This document shows positions 8,206 to 15,726 of a DNA stretch of 23,003 nucleotides, piece by piece; position 1 is the first letter of the stretch, and every line of letters begins with the position of its first letter. A program made the position numbers and the translations under genes. The stretch spans positions 1-23,003 of the forward strand of contig JAJFLD010000133.1 of assembly GCA_021772875.1 (NCBI GenBank), given 5' to 3'. Source of the DNA: Ghiorsea sp. GTDB taxonomy: Bacteria; Pseudomonadota; Zetaproteobacteria; Mariprofundales; Mariprofundaceae. The notes beneath the pieces were generated by a model. That model ran no database searches. It saw only the letters and a list, made by a program, of their open reading frames with translations, and was not told the DNA's origin.

Positions 8206-10299
8206 ATGTTGGCAACAGCTACTTTAACATTACAGCGCATGAGCAAACATACAGATGTGATGCTGGCTGTTGGTGTTTTGGCAGTGTTGATGATTATGAT
8301 GGTGCCATTACCAACTTGGGTGATGGATGCTTTGTTGGCTGTAAATATTGCAGCAGGCATTTTGATTCTGTTGACGGCATTGTATGTCTTAAAACCCCTA
8401 GAGTTTTCAATTTTCCCATCCTTACTTTTACTCACCACTCTTTTCCGTCTTTCTTTAAATGTGGCAACTACACGTCTTATTTTATTGCATGGTCAAGATG
8501 GTACGGCCGCAGCAGGTCAAGTGATTGAAGGTTTTGGTCAGTTTGTGGTGGGTGGTAATACAGTTGTTGGTTTAATCATTTTTATTGTTTTGGTATTGAT
8601 TAACTTTGTGGTGATTACCAAAGGTTCAACACGTATTGCCGAAGTTGCAGCACGGTTCACTTTGGATGCCATGCCAGGTAAACAAATGGCGATTGATGCA
8701 GATTTGAATGCAGGCATGATCAGTGAAGAGCAGGCCAGAAAACGCAGGGAAGATGTAGCACGAGAAGCTGAATTCTATGGTTCTATGGATGGTGCGGCGA
8801 AATTTGTGCGTGGTGATGCTGTAGCTGGTTTGATTATTACGGCCATCAATTTGATTGCGGGTTTGATTATTGGTACAGCCCAGCAAGGCATGGCGGTGGG
8901 CGACGCCATGAATGTGTACAGTATTTTGACGGTAGGTGATGGTCTTGTTTCTCAAATTCCAGCACTGATTATCTCTACCGCCGCAGGTATTGTGATTACG
9001 CGGGCAGGCAGTGGTGCCACGATGTCTACTGAAATCACGGATCAATTTAGTGCCCATCCTAAAGTGCATTTTATTGCAGGTGGAGCGATGTTGTTTTTAG
9101 GTCTTGTGCCAGGCCTTCCCTTTATTCCTTTTATGTTGTTGGCCATAGGTCTTGTCTTCACGGGTTGGTCATTGCAAACATCGGCAGCGCAAAAACTGGA
9201 GCAACCTGTAGAGCAAGAGGAAGCAGTTGCATCATCTGAGCGAACAGAAGAGAAACCGATGAGCGACTTGTTAACAGTGGACCCGATTCGTTTGGAAGTG
9301 GGTTATGGTTTGATTGATTTGGTAGAGGGTTCTGCCGATGGTAATTTGTTGGAGCGTCTACAAACAGTGCGTCGTCAAATTGCCCAAGAGATTGGTTTTG
9401 TGTTACCACCAGTACACATCAAAGATAATCTGCAACTGGGTGTTGGTGATTATCGGGTATTGGTGCGTGGTGCCGAAGTTGGCAGTGGTGAAATACGGCC
9501 GAGAAACTTGATGGCGCTTGAAGGGCAAGTGGCAGGTGCTCCTGTGGAAGGTATTGCCACACAAGAGCCAGCATTTGGCCTACCAGCACTTTGGATCACA
9601 CAAGATAAGCGGCAGCAAGCAGAGCTCGCGGGTTATACTGTGGTTGAGCCTGTGACAGTGGTGGTTACCCACATCACCGAAATCCTACGTGGACATGCAT
9701 CAGAAATGTTGGACAGATCACAAACACGCGAACTTGTAGAAATGTTGAGCGAGCGTTACCCCAAAGTGATTGATGATATCGTGCCAGCACAAGTGTCATA
9801 CGGTTTATTACAAAATGTATTGCAAAGATTGCTCATGGAATGGGTGCCAATCCGTGATTTGTTATTGATTGTTGAAACCATTGCAGATGGTTTGAGCGAG
9901 CAGAAAGATGTGATGGGTTTGGTGGAGAAAGTTCGTCAAAAATTAGGCAGAAGCATTGTGCAAAATCACTTGGATAATCAGCGTGAGTTGGCTGTATTCA
10001 CAGTGGATTCTAACCTAGAACAAACCATGAATGAACGCTTGGTGCAATCGCAATCTGGCACATTACCCCTGCCTCTAGACTTCCCCCAATGGCAACGTCT
10101 ATTGACGCGCTTCACTGAATTATCATCCCAGCAACAAGTGGATACACCGGTGTTGTTGACCACACCCTTTTTGCGCCCTCACCTAGCGATGGCCTTGGGC
10201 AAAGTGATGCCACGTGTGGTGGTGTTGTCGGTAGCAGAAATCCCTCCGCGTGTGCATGTGAGAACCATGGCGAAGTTGAGTTTACATGATGCAAATTAA
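8206..10299 (+). CDS. flhA: Flagellar export gate protein FlhA
   Basis: This 697-residue protein is the normal FlhA size. The N-terminal half holds about eight membrane helices, with the conserved FSIFPSLLLLTTLFRLSLNVA block (about 67-88) and the FHIPEP-family signature at about 145-168 (EVAARFTLDAMPGKQMAIDADL). A linker follows, then the cytoplasmic ring domain (from about residue 345), which docks export substrates and chaperones. Residues EQEEAVASSERTEEKP form a charged linker between the two. FlhA forms the nonameric ring under the export gate and uses the proton motive force. The stop overlaps the start of flhF, and the stop region reads ATGATGCAAATTAA in two frames. Confidence 0.96.
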   Translation: MLATATLTLQRMSKHTDVMLAVGVLAVLMIMMVPLPTWVMDALLAVNIAAGILILLTALYVLKPLEFSIFPSLLLLTTLFRLSLNVATTRLILLHGQDGTAAAGQVIEGFGQFVVGGNTVVGLIIFIVLVLINFVVITKGSTRIAEVAARFTLDAMPGKQMAIDADLNAGMISEEQARKRREDVAREAEFYGSMDGAAKFVRGDAVAGLIITAINLIAGLIIGTAQQGMAVGDAMNVYSILTVGDGLVSQIPALIISTAAGIVITRAGSGATMSTEITDQFSAHPKVHFIAGGAMLFLGLVPGLPFIPFMLLAIGLVFTGWSLQTSAAQKLEQPVEQEEAVASSERTEEKPMSDLLTVDPIRLEVGYGLIDLVEGSADGNLLERLQTVRRQIAQEIGFVLPPVHIKDNLQLGVGDYRVLVRGAEVGSGEIRPRNLMALEGQVAGAPVEGIATQEPAFGLPALWITQDKRQQAELAGYTVVEPVTVVVTHITEILRGHASEMLDRSQTRELVEMLSERYPKVIDDIVPAQVSYGLLQNVLQRLLMEWVPIRDLLLIVETIADGLSEQKDVMGLVEKVRQKLGRSIVQNHLDNQRELAVFTVDSNLEQTMNERLVQSQSGTLPLPLDFPQWQRLLTRFTELSSQQQVDTPVLLTTPFLRPHLAMALGKVMPRVVVLSVAEIPPRVHVRTMAKLSLHDAN

Positions 10300-11350
10300 A
10301 TCTTTTTCAGCCCCAAGATTACATGAAGCTTTGGCACTGGTGCGTCAAGAGCTTGGCCCTGATGCAGTGATTCTTGATCGTACAGAATCCAAGGATCAAC
10401 AAAACAACGCGGTTTGGAGTGTGCATGCAGCACTGGATACCGAAGCAAAAAATGTAACCTTGCCTAGACATCAACAGGACACCTCATCCAACAGCTTGGA
10501 AGCTTCCATGCAAAGGTTGGAAAAGATTGCGGTGAGCTTAGGCAACCGTGATGTTGAGCAATACCGCCAAGCCATTGCCAGAAAACCTGTGCGAGATGCC
10601 TTTGATCATTTGCTTGGCATGGGTGTATCAGCGGTGAATGCTTTTGAAATGGCAGAGGATTATGCCAAACAAAGCCCCATTGCAATGCAAGCTCTAAAAT
10701 GGTCCAAACGCATCAATCCACAGCTGGAACGCACGGTGATTTTATTTTCAGGCGCCAATGGCGCAGGGAAAACATTGTTGGCAGCTAAACTAGCAACCCA
10801 TTACAGCCTGAAGGGTGTTGCGGTGTCACTGATGACCACAGATACCAACCGCATGGGGGGTAGCGACGTTTTACGCTCATACGCAGCTATTTTAGGCGTG
10901 CCCTTCCATGTGATTCGTCATGAAGAAGATGCCAATCAAGCCAAGCTTGAAAGCAAGTCGGCACAGCTTGTGCTTATAGACACTGAAGGATGGAATAATC
11001 GTCATGCCTCAGGTCTTCGCCAACAAATGAAACTTTGGGAGACATTGGGTTGCACGCATCGGATATTATTGATGTCGGCAAGCATGGATGAGTCGGATGG
11101 ACTTGCGATGTTGAAACGTGCGCAAGGATTAGGTCTGACAGATATTGCATTCAGTAAGTTAGATGAAACATCACGCCCGGGTAAAATTGTAAACTGGGCA
11201 GAAGCATCACGGATGCCGATGTCGTATTGCAGCTTTGGCCCTGAAGTGCCTGACCAAATGGGTTGGTTAACCCCTAAGGCGTTAACAGCGATTTTGGTGA
11301 AGCAATACAGGCTGCAACAAGATGACAGTGAAGAGGAGACGATTGCATGA
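10286..11350 (+). CDS. flhF: SRP-family GTPase FlhF (flagellar placement), divergent G motifs
   Basis: The 354-residue protein starts with the FlhF-type B domain (MQIKSFSAPRLHEALALVRQELGPDAVIL), followed by a variable linker, an N-domain-like helical region (about 95-145) and a G domain. The P-loop is GANGAGKT at 156-163. Other elements are TTDTNRMGG at 184-192, DTEGW at 232-236 (most SRP GTPases have DTAGR), SKLDE for guanine recognition, and a VPDQM tail matching the family's VPeDl. FlhF sets the site of the polar flagellum and is controlled by FlhG. The changed G2/G3-region residues are unusual and suggest altered GTP hydrolysis. It overlaps flhA by 14 bases, and flhG by four (ATGA). Confidence 0.92.
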   Translation: MMQIKSFSAPRLHEALALVRQELGPDAVILDRTESKDQQNNAVWSVHAALDTEAKNVTLPRHQQDTSSNSLEASMQRLEKIAVSLGNRDVEQYRQAIARKPVRDAFDHLLGMGVSAVNAFEMAEDYAKQSPIAMQALKWSKRINPQLERTVILFSGANGAGKTLLAAKLATHYSLKGVAVSLMTTDTNRMGGSDVLRSYAAILGVPFHVIRHEEDANQAKLESKSAQLVLIDTEGWNNRHASGLRQQMKLWETLGCTHRILLMSASMDESDGLAMLKRAQGLGLTDIAFSKLDETSRPGKIVNWAEASRMPMSYCSFGPEVPDQMGWLTPKALTAILVKQYRLQQDDSEEETIA

Positions 11351-12195
11351 GTGTTGGAAAAGAAATGCCGCGTGTCATAGCAATAAGTAGCGGTAAAGGC
11401 GGCGTTGGTAAAACATTTTTCTCTATTCATTTGGCAGCTTATGCAGCAACCAAAGGGCATCGTGTATTGTTGTTGGATGCAGATTTGGGGCTAGCTAATG
11501 TTGATGTGATGTTGGGTGTCTCGGCGAAGGGTTCTGTGCTTGAAATGGTGCGTGGTGAAAAATCTTTACCCAATTTGATTGTGCCCACCAAAGCAGGTTT
11601 TGATGTGTTGCCTGGTGGTAGTGGTTTGTATGAGCTTACAGCTTTAGATGCAGGGCAACAGCAAGTGATGATGGATGAAATGCGCCATGTGTCGGGCAAT
11701 TACGATTTGGTGCTCATTGATGTGGCAGCAGGCATTGGGGATAATGTTTTATACTTTGTCTCCGCCTCAGAGTCTGCCGTTGTGATTCTAACACCTGAAC
11801 CAACATCGCTGACTGATGCTTATGCTTTGATTAAGGTGTTATCGCGTCAGCGTGGCGTGAATCGCTTTATGGTGGTTGTGAATCAGGCCGACGATTTTGA
11901 TGCGCAAGTCACTTTCAGGCGTTTATTGTCGGTGTCCGACAGATATTTGGATGTCCATTTGGATTATGTAGGCCATTTGCCTTACTCACCGGATGTGCGC
12001 AAAAGCATTCAAAACCAATCCTTATTACAAGATCAAGATTCACCGAAAACCAGACAAGATTTGGATGTAGTTTTACAAAGTATTTTATCGCGCCCGCGTG
12101 ATTTGAATAGAAATGGTGGCTTACAATTCTTTTGGGAACACAGCTTGAATGAAGGTTTGCAAATGCAGGATAAGCAAGCCGGACAAGGGGGATAA
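11347..12195 (+). CDS. flhG: MinD-like ATPase FlhG/FleN (flagellar number control)
   Basis: This 282-residue ParA/MinD-family ATPase has the deviant Walker A motif KGGVGKT at 17-23, followed by the D-A-D-L-G-L-A-N motif (about 40-47) and LIDVAAGIGDNV as Walker B/switch II. The LTPEPTSLTDAYALIK block is characteristic of FlhG/FleN/YlxH. FlhG restrains flagellar number by acting on FlhF and, in many species, on the master regulator FleQ. The N-terminus is short and lacks a clear DQAxxLR motif, the FlhF-activating segment known from other FlhG proteins. The start overlaps the flhF stop. A C-terminal hydrophilic tail (MQDKQAGQGG) precedes the next small gene. Confidence 0.93.
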   Translation: MSVGKEMPRVIAISSGKGGVGKTFFSIHLAAYAATKGHRVLLLDADLGLANVDVMLGVSAKGSVLEMVRGEKSLPNLIVPTKAGFDVLPGGSGLYELTALDAGQQQVMMDEMRHVSGNYDLVLIDVAAGIGDNVLYFVSASESAVVILTPEPTSLTDAYALIKVLSRQRGVNRFMVVVNQADDFDAQVTFRRLLSVSDRYLDVHLDYVGHLPYSPDVRKSIQNQSLLQDQDSPKTRQDLDVVLQSILSRPRDLNRNGGLQFFWEHSLNEGLQMQDKQAGQGG

Positions 12196-12196
12196 T

Positions 12197-12403
12197 ATGA
12201 GTTTATTAAATGCAACAGTAACAGGTGCCGTTGCCGGTGCATCTATGGCCTTTGCGGTGTGTATGTTCAAAGACATTAGTTTAGCTGACACCTTATTTAG
12301 GATGTTCATTTTGGCTATTGGCGGGGCTTGGATAGGATTTTTATTGTCATGGTTAAGCATCATCTTGCCCAAAGCTAAACATCCACAGGAACACCGTTCA
12401 TGA
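12197..12403 (+). CDS. Small two-helix membrane protein between flhG and fliA
   Basis: This protein of 68 residues starts at ATG 12197, two bases after the flhG stop, with the strong ribosome-binding site AGGGGGA 6-12 bases upstream; a longer in-frame ORF beginning inside flhG is less likely. It has two membrane helices (about 5-24 and 33-58, the second with a GGAW motif) and a short charged C-terminus. I do not recognise the family. The gene is tightly built into the operon: its stop overlaps the fliA start by four bases (ATGA). That arrangement argues it is expressed and may have a flagellar or regulatory role, but nothing in the sequence names it. Confidence 0.75.
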   Translation: MSLLNATVTGAVAGASMAFAVCMFKDISLADTLFRMFILAIGGAWIGFLLSWLSIILPKAKHPQEHRS

Positions 12404-13176
12404 GCTCAGCGCACAATTATGCACATGCATCGTTGAATGATCCCGATGCGTTGCTGAAGGAGTATCTGCCCATGATTCGATACCATGCAGATCAACTGAT
12501 GCGACGCACACCAGCATCCATTGAGTTGGATGATATGATTGATGCAGGTGTATTGGGTTTGTTGGATGGCGCGCAGCGTTTTGATACAAGTAAAGATGTG
12601 CTTTTCAAAACCTTTGCTGCTTATCGTGTGCGTGGTGCAATGATTGATTATTTAAGGGCATTCGACTGGATGCCACGTGGTTTGAGAGATACATCCAAAG
12701 CCTTGCAAGGCGCCTTTCATGCTTTAGAGCAACGGTTTGGTAGACCCGCTGAAGAAAAAGAAATTGCAGATTTTTTGGAAATGGACATTGACACCTATAG
12801 GTTAAAACTGGATCAAGTGCGTTCGATGTCGGTGGTGTATTTTGATGATTTGCCCGTGGTGGGTAGCAATGATGATGAATTGCATATGTTGGATATTTTG
12901 GCAGGTGATGAAAGCTTGATGCCTGAGCATCAAACTGAGGTAAGCCAATTTGTTGAAAAATTGGCTTTGGCTATTGATGAGCTGCCTTTGCGTGAAGCGG
13001 TGCTGGTAAGCTTGTATTATTATGAAGAATTGACCATGAAAGAAGTAGCTTTGGTTTTGGGTTTGACGGAATCACGTGTTTCACAATTGCATGGTCAAAT
13101 GGTGATGCGTTTGCGTGGTCACTTGCAGCTTTCAGCAGATGGGAAGTCTAGGGCAACAAAGAGGAGTAAACCATGA
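12400..13176 (+). CDS. fliA: Flagellar sigma factor sigma-28 (FliA/RpoF)
   Basis: This 258-residue sigma-70-family factor has the FliA layout. Region 2 includes YLPMIRYHADQLMRR, ELDDMIDAGVLGLLDGAQRFD and FKTFAAYRVRGAMIDYLRAFDWMPR. Region 3 contains the FGRPAEEKEIADFLEM helix. Region 4 has the helix-turn-helix LTMKEVALVLGLTESRVSQLH. FliA drives late genes (filament, stators, chemotaxis) after the hook is complete and is held off by the anti-sigma factor FlgM, which is not in this window. The stop overlaps the next gene by four bases (ATGA). The C-terminus carries a basic tail (KSRATKRSKP) slightly longer than usual. Confidence 0.95.
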   Translation: MSSAHNYAHASLNDPDALLKEYLPMIRYHADQLMRRTPASIELDDMIDAGVLGLLDGAQRFDTSKDVLFKTFAAYRVRGAMIDYLRAFDWMPRGLRDTSKALQGAFHALEQRFGRPAEEKEIADFLEMDIDTYRLKLDQVRSMSVVYFDDLPVVGSNDDELHMLDILAGDESLMPEHQTEVSQFVEKLALAIDELPLREAVLVSLYYYEELTMKEVALVLGLTESRVSQLHGQMVMRLRGHLQLSADGKSRATKRSKP

Positions 13177-13655
13177 ATATAGCGGTGGATATGAACATGT
13201 TAAGTATGATATTTGATGGTGGTTTGGTGTTGGCGATTCTTGGCTTGTGGGTGATGTGGTATCAACAAGCTGGGCAGCGTAAGAAGGTGGAGGCGATGTT
13301 GGAGCATGCCTCTTTAGAGTTGCAGCAAGCAACCACATTGCTCGATCAGGTGATGGCACAATTGCCTGCCTTGCAAAAGCAACAGTTGGATGTTGCGCCA
13401 CAACCTGTAGCAAGCAAGCAAGTGAGGCAGGACAAACAAGCCATTGAAAAAGTATCGCAACAAGATCAAGTGAACATCAGCGTGCAAAAGCTGAAAGCAT
13501 CATTGCCAAAATCGAAATTCCAAGATGCCAATGTTTCAGCGCAAATTATGCGTTTGAAGCGCGAAGGTCTATCCATGGAGGGCATTGCAAAACATTTGGA
13601 ATTACCTGTTGCACAAGTACGTTTGATTTTGTTGCTGCAAACATCAAAGGCCTAG
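13173..13655 (+). CDS. DUF2802-like single-TM protein with C-terminal HTH-like segment
   Basis: This 160-residue protein has an N-terminal membrane helix (about residues 10-27), a coiled-coil-prone stretch rich in Glu, Gln and Leu (about 33-75) and a low-complexity Gln/Val linker. It ends in a compact C-terminal segment (about 120-155, IMRLKREGLSMEGIAKHLELPVAQVRLIL) that reads like a short helix-turn-helix. The overall plan matches the DUF2802 family, which lies near fliA and chemotaxis genes in other polar flagellates; that match is from memory. It overlaps the fliA stop by four bases, so it is co-translated. The function is unknown, and a role in flagellar regulation or assembly is inferred from context. 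Confidence 0.65.
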   Translation: MNIAVDMNMLSMIFDGGLVLAILGLWVMWYQQAGQRKKVEAMLEHASLELQQATTLLDQVMAQLPALQKQQLDVAPQPVASKQVRQDKQAIEKVSQQDQVNISVQKLKASLPKSKFQDANVSAQIMRLKREGLSMEGIAKHLELPVAQVRLILLLQTSKA

Positions 13656-13656
13656 T

Positions 13657-14394
13657 TTGACCAGTTTTCTGAATGTAAGTTTACCGATATTAATGCAGGT
13701 AAGCCGTTCAGAAGGTGGCACCTTGCTGCCGTGGCCCAATGGTAGTTTGTTGTCTGGGCGTTTGATGCCGCCTGAAACGGGGTCGGGCGCTATGCTCATG
13801 CTTGGTAATTATAGGGTACGTATTGAAGTGCCTCCGAACATACCGATGGGCAAAATTTGGCTGCAATTGTTGCAACGCGAAATGCCTGGTCAATTCCGCG
13901 TGCTCACTGAAAAACAAGCTATTCTTTTTATTGCCGAGATGCTGGACAAAAACAAAGATAAACCTGAGCTATTTAAAGCCTTGCAAACGGAACAACAACA
14001 AAAACAACAAGGCAAAGATACATGGTTAAAATTCCCTGTAGAGTCGCTGCCCTTTATGGCCGAACAATTTGGCGAACGGCTGATGTTGCTACATCCCAAA
14101 CATCAACAACCACAAGGTTTTGTACAAAAGGAAGAAGAACAAAATGGTTTTATGTTGCACGGCCGATTAGATTTAGAACATCTCGGGGCACTGGCCTTTG
14201 CTTTGGAAGGTAGGGATGGCGAAGCTTGGAAGGTGCATATTCATCTTGAAAACAAAGCTTTAAAACAAGAAGTGGAACAACAGTTTTTAGCTTGGTTACA
14301 AGGCAAGGAAAAACAATCAAAGCTGCGATTAGAAGGCGCTGTTTTTGATGCAATCCCAGAGTCTATGGGCTCTCACTCGGAACGGAAAGTTTGA
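13657..14394 (+). CDS. Candidate FliK-like (hook-length control) protein
   Basis: The protein has 245 residues and a TTG start one base after the previous stop, supported by AAAGG about eight bases upstream. The N-terminal part is rich in beta residues (GNYRVRIEVPPNIPMGKIWLQ). The middle is Gln/Lys-rich and probably unstructured (about 100-125). The C-terminal part (about 165-235) runs LDLEHLGALAFAL, then an acidic turn, WKVHIHLENKALKQ, and a helical LAWLQGK. That order resembles the FliK C-terminal domain (Flg_hook: L..eeLG.v.v.l ... v.v.f....).  The similarity is weak and by eye only. Position at the end of an operon with flhB and fliA fits a FlhB-interacting switch protein, but another flagellar accessory role is possible. 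Its 3' end overlaps waaA by 32 bases, tail to tail. Confidence 0.55.
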   Translation: MTSFLNVSLPILMQVSRSEGGTLLPWPNGSLLSGRLMPPETGSGAMLMLGNYRVRIEVPPNIPMGKIWLQLLQREMPGQFRVLTEKQAILFIAEMLDKNKDKPELFKALQTEQQQKQQGKDTWLKFPVESLPFMAEQFGERLMLLHPKHQQPQGFVQKEEEQNGFMLHGRLDLEHLGALAFALEGRDGEAWKVHIHLENKALKQEVEQQFLAWLQGKEKQSKLRLEGAVFDAIPESMGSHSERKV

Positions 14395-15646
14395 GGTAGG
14401 GTTCAATTTCTAACCACATATCATCAAGCACTTTGTGTTGGTGTTGCATAAATAAAGTGGCTTGAGCATGTAATTGATGCAGTTCATCGGGTTTGCTTAA
14501 TAAACGCGCGATTGCAGCTTGCAGCTCAACTTTATCTTGCACAATAATTGCAGCACCTTGCTGTTGCATATCATCCATCACAGCCCTGAAGTTTTGCACA
14601 AAAGAACCTGTAACCACACCACGACCACAAATCGCAGCTTCTAAGGGATTATGCCCACCAATGGGCACAAGGCTTCCTGCAATAAACACCATATCAGCTA
14701 TGGTGTATAAACTTGTCAATACACCCATGGCATCAATGAGTATCACAGACTCTTTGCCCGTGCGCTCTTGCACATAGCGGGTGAAAGCTATGCCTTGTTC
14801 GCTTAGTAGCTGAGCCACGTGATTAAAGCGCTCTGGATGCCTAGGCACGATAAGGGTAAGTAAATTGGGCTGAAGCCGTTGCCATGTTTGCAAAAGAGGA
14901 AGGATTTGTGCCTCTTCATCTTCATGGCTGCTGGCAATGATAAGGATAGGCCGTTTTTCGCTGGGGTCCACGAGTTGGCGCATGTGTTGGGCATCCACAT
15001 CTGGTGCTTTAATCGCAAATTTAAGATTTCCTACAGCTTTGATACACGCTTTTTTGACGCCAATACCGTGCAAACGCTCCGCATCCAAATCACTTTGCGC
15101 TAAAAATAATGACACAGCAGATAACCAACTTCGCCATAAGAAACGTGTGGCATGATATTGCGGAAAAGAGCGGTCAGAAATGCGCGTATTGACGCCAATA
15201 ATTGGTATATGCCTCTTTTTGCATGCCTTTAACATGCCCGGCCAAAACTCAGTTTCGTTTAAAAGAAGCAGTGATGGTTTGAGGCGTTTGATAAAACGTG
15301 CCATCAAAAATGGTAAATCCCAAGGCAACCAACTTTTTGTAATCTGAGGGCCAAATAAACGCTCTGCATGCGCAAATCCGGTGCGTGTCACCACAGTAAG
15401 ATGCACATGGTAACCATGGTCTAATAAGCGTTGAATCAATGAAGATACCGAGCTTACTTCGCCCATAGAACAAGCATGAACCCATACCGCATGGGGTTTT
15501 ACTTTGGGCATATGAAGCGTGAGATGCTGATTGAGCTTTGAGGGCGACATGTTTATGCCTTGAGTTGATAATGCATCATGAGGGCAAGATAACGCCCATA
15601 AGAATCGGAAACAAGTGTCATTGAACCTCCACACCTCAAAAACCAC
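14363..15646 (-). CDS. waaA: 3-deoxy-D-manno-octulosonic acid (Kdo) transferase
   Basis: WaaA transfers Kdo from CMP-Kdo to lipid IV-A at the inner membrane in lipopolysaccharide synthesis. The frame is 427 residues from a GTG at 15646, close to the usual length. It shows the WaaA N-domain with VWVHACSMGEVSS (catalytic-base Glu63), LLLNETEFWPGML, GVNTRISDRSF and VGNLKF, then a GT-B C-domain with ASSHEDEEAQIL, PRHPERF, and AGSLVPIGGHNPLEAA. The first 30 residues do not look like the usual membrane anchor, and no Shine-Dalgarno precedes the GTG. ATG 15550 (Met33), with AAGG upstream, is an alternative start giving 395 residues. The gene converges on the flagellar operon and diverges from rpfF. 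Confidence 0.93.
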   Translation of the reverse strand: MVFEVWRFNDTCFRFLWALSCPHDALSTQGINMSPSKLNQHLTLHMPKVKPHAVWVHACSMGEVSSVSSLIQRLLDHGYHVHLTVVTRTGFAHAERLFGPQITKSWLPWDLPFLMARFIKRLKPSLLLLNETEFWPGMLKACKKRHIPIIGVNTRISDRSFPQYHATRFLWRSWLSAVSLFLAQSDLDAERLHGIGVKKACIKAVGNLKFAIKAPDVDAQHMRQLVDPSEKRPILIIASSHEDEEAQILPLLQTWQRLQPNLLTLIVPRHPERFNHVAQLLSEQGIAFTRYVQERTGKESVILIDAMGVLTSLYTIADMVFIAGSLVPIGGHNPLEAAICGRGVVTGSFVQNFRAVMDDMQQQGAAIIVQDKVELQAAIARLLSKPDELHQLHAQATLFMQHQHKVLDDMWLEIEPYLKLSVPSESP

Positions 15647-15686
15647 CGTAAATTGACACAGCTTTCAAACGTGCAGAACCTTATCC

Positions 15687-15701
15687 TGTGGTATGACCAC
15701 A
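15687..15701. promoter_or_regulatory. Palindrome upstream of rpfF (candidate operator)
   Basis: TGTGGT-ATG-ACCACA is a perfect inverted repeat with six-base arms and a three-base centre. It ends 25 bases before the rpfF start codon, in the 80-bp gap shared with divergent waaA. No matching factor can be named. A hairpin in the rpfF leader RNA is an alternative. Confidence 0.4.
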
Positions 15702-15726
15702 AAAATAAAAGGAAAAGAGGTGCACC

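Noticed and set aside
8626..9069. Minus-strand frame inside flhA
   Set aside because: It is a His/Cys/Arg-rich shadow of the conserved FlhA signature region; no ribosome-binding site or known motif.
11002..11460. Minus-strand frame across flhF and flhG
   Set aside because: It is an antisense shadow of two certain genes with Cys-rich, low-information composition.
15654..15687. TTGACA in the waaA-rpfF gap as a sigma-70 promoter for rpfF
   Set aside because: No acceptable -10 hexamer lies 16-18 bases downstream; the nearest candidate TATCCT is too far away.
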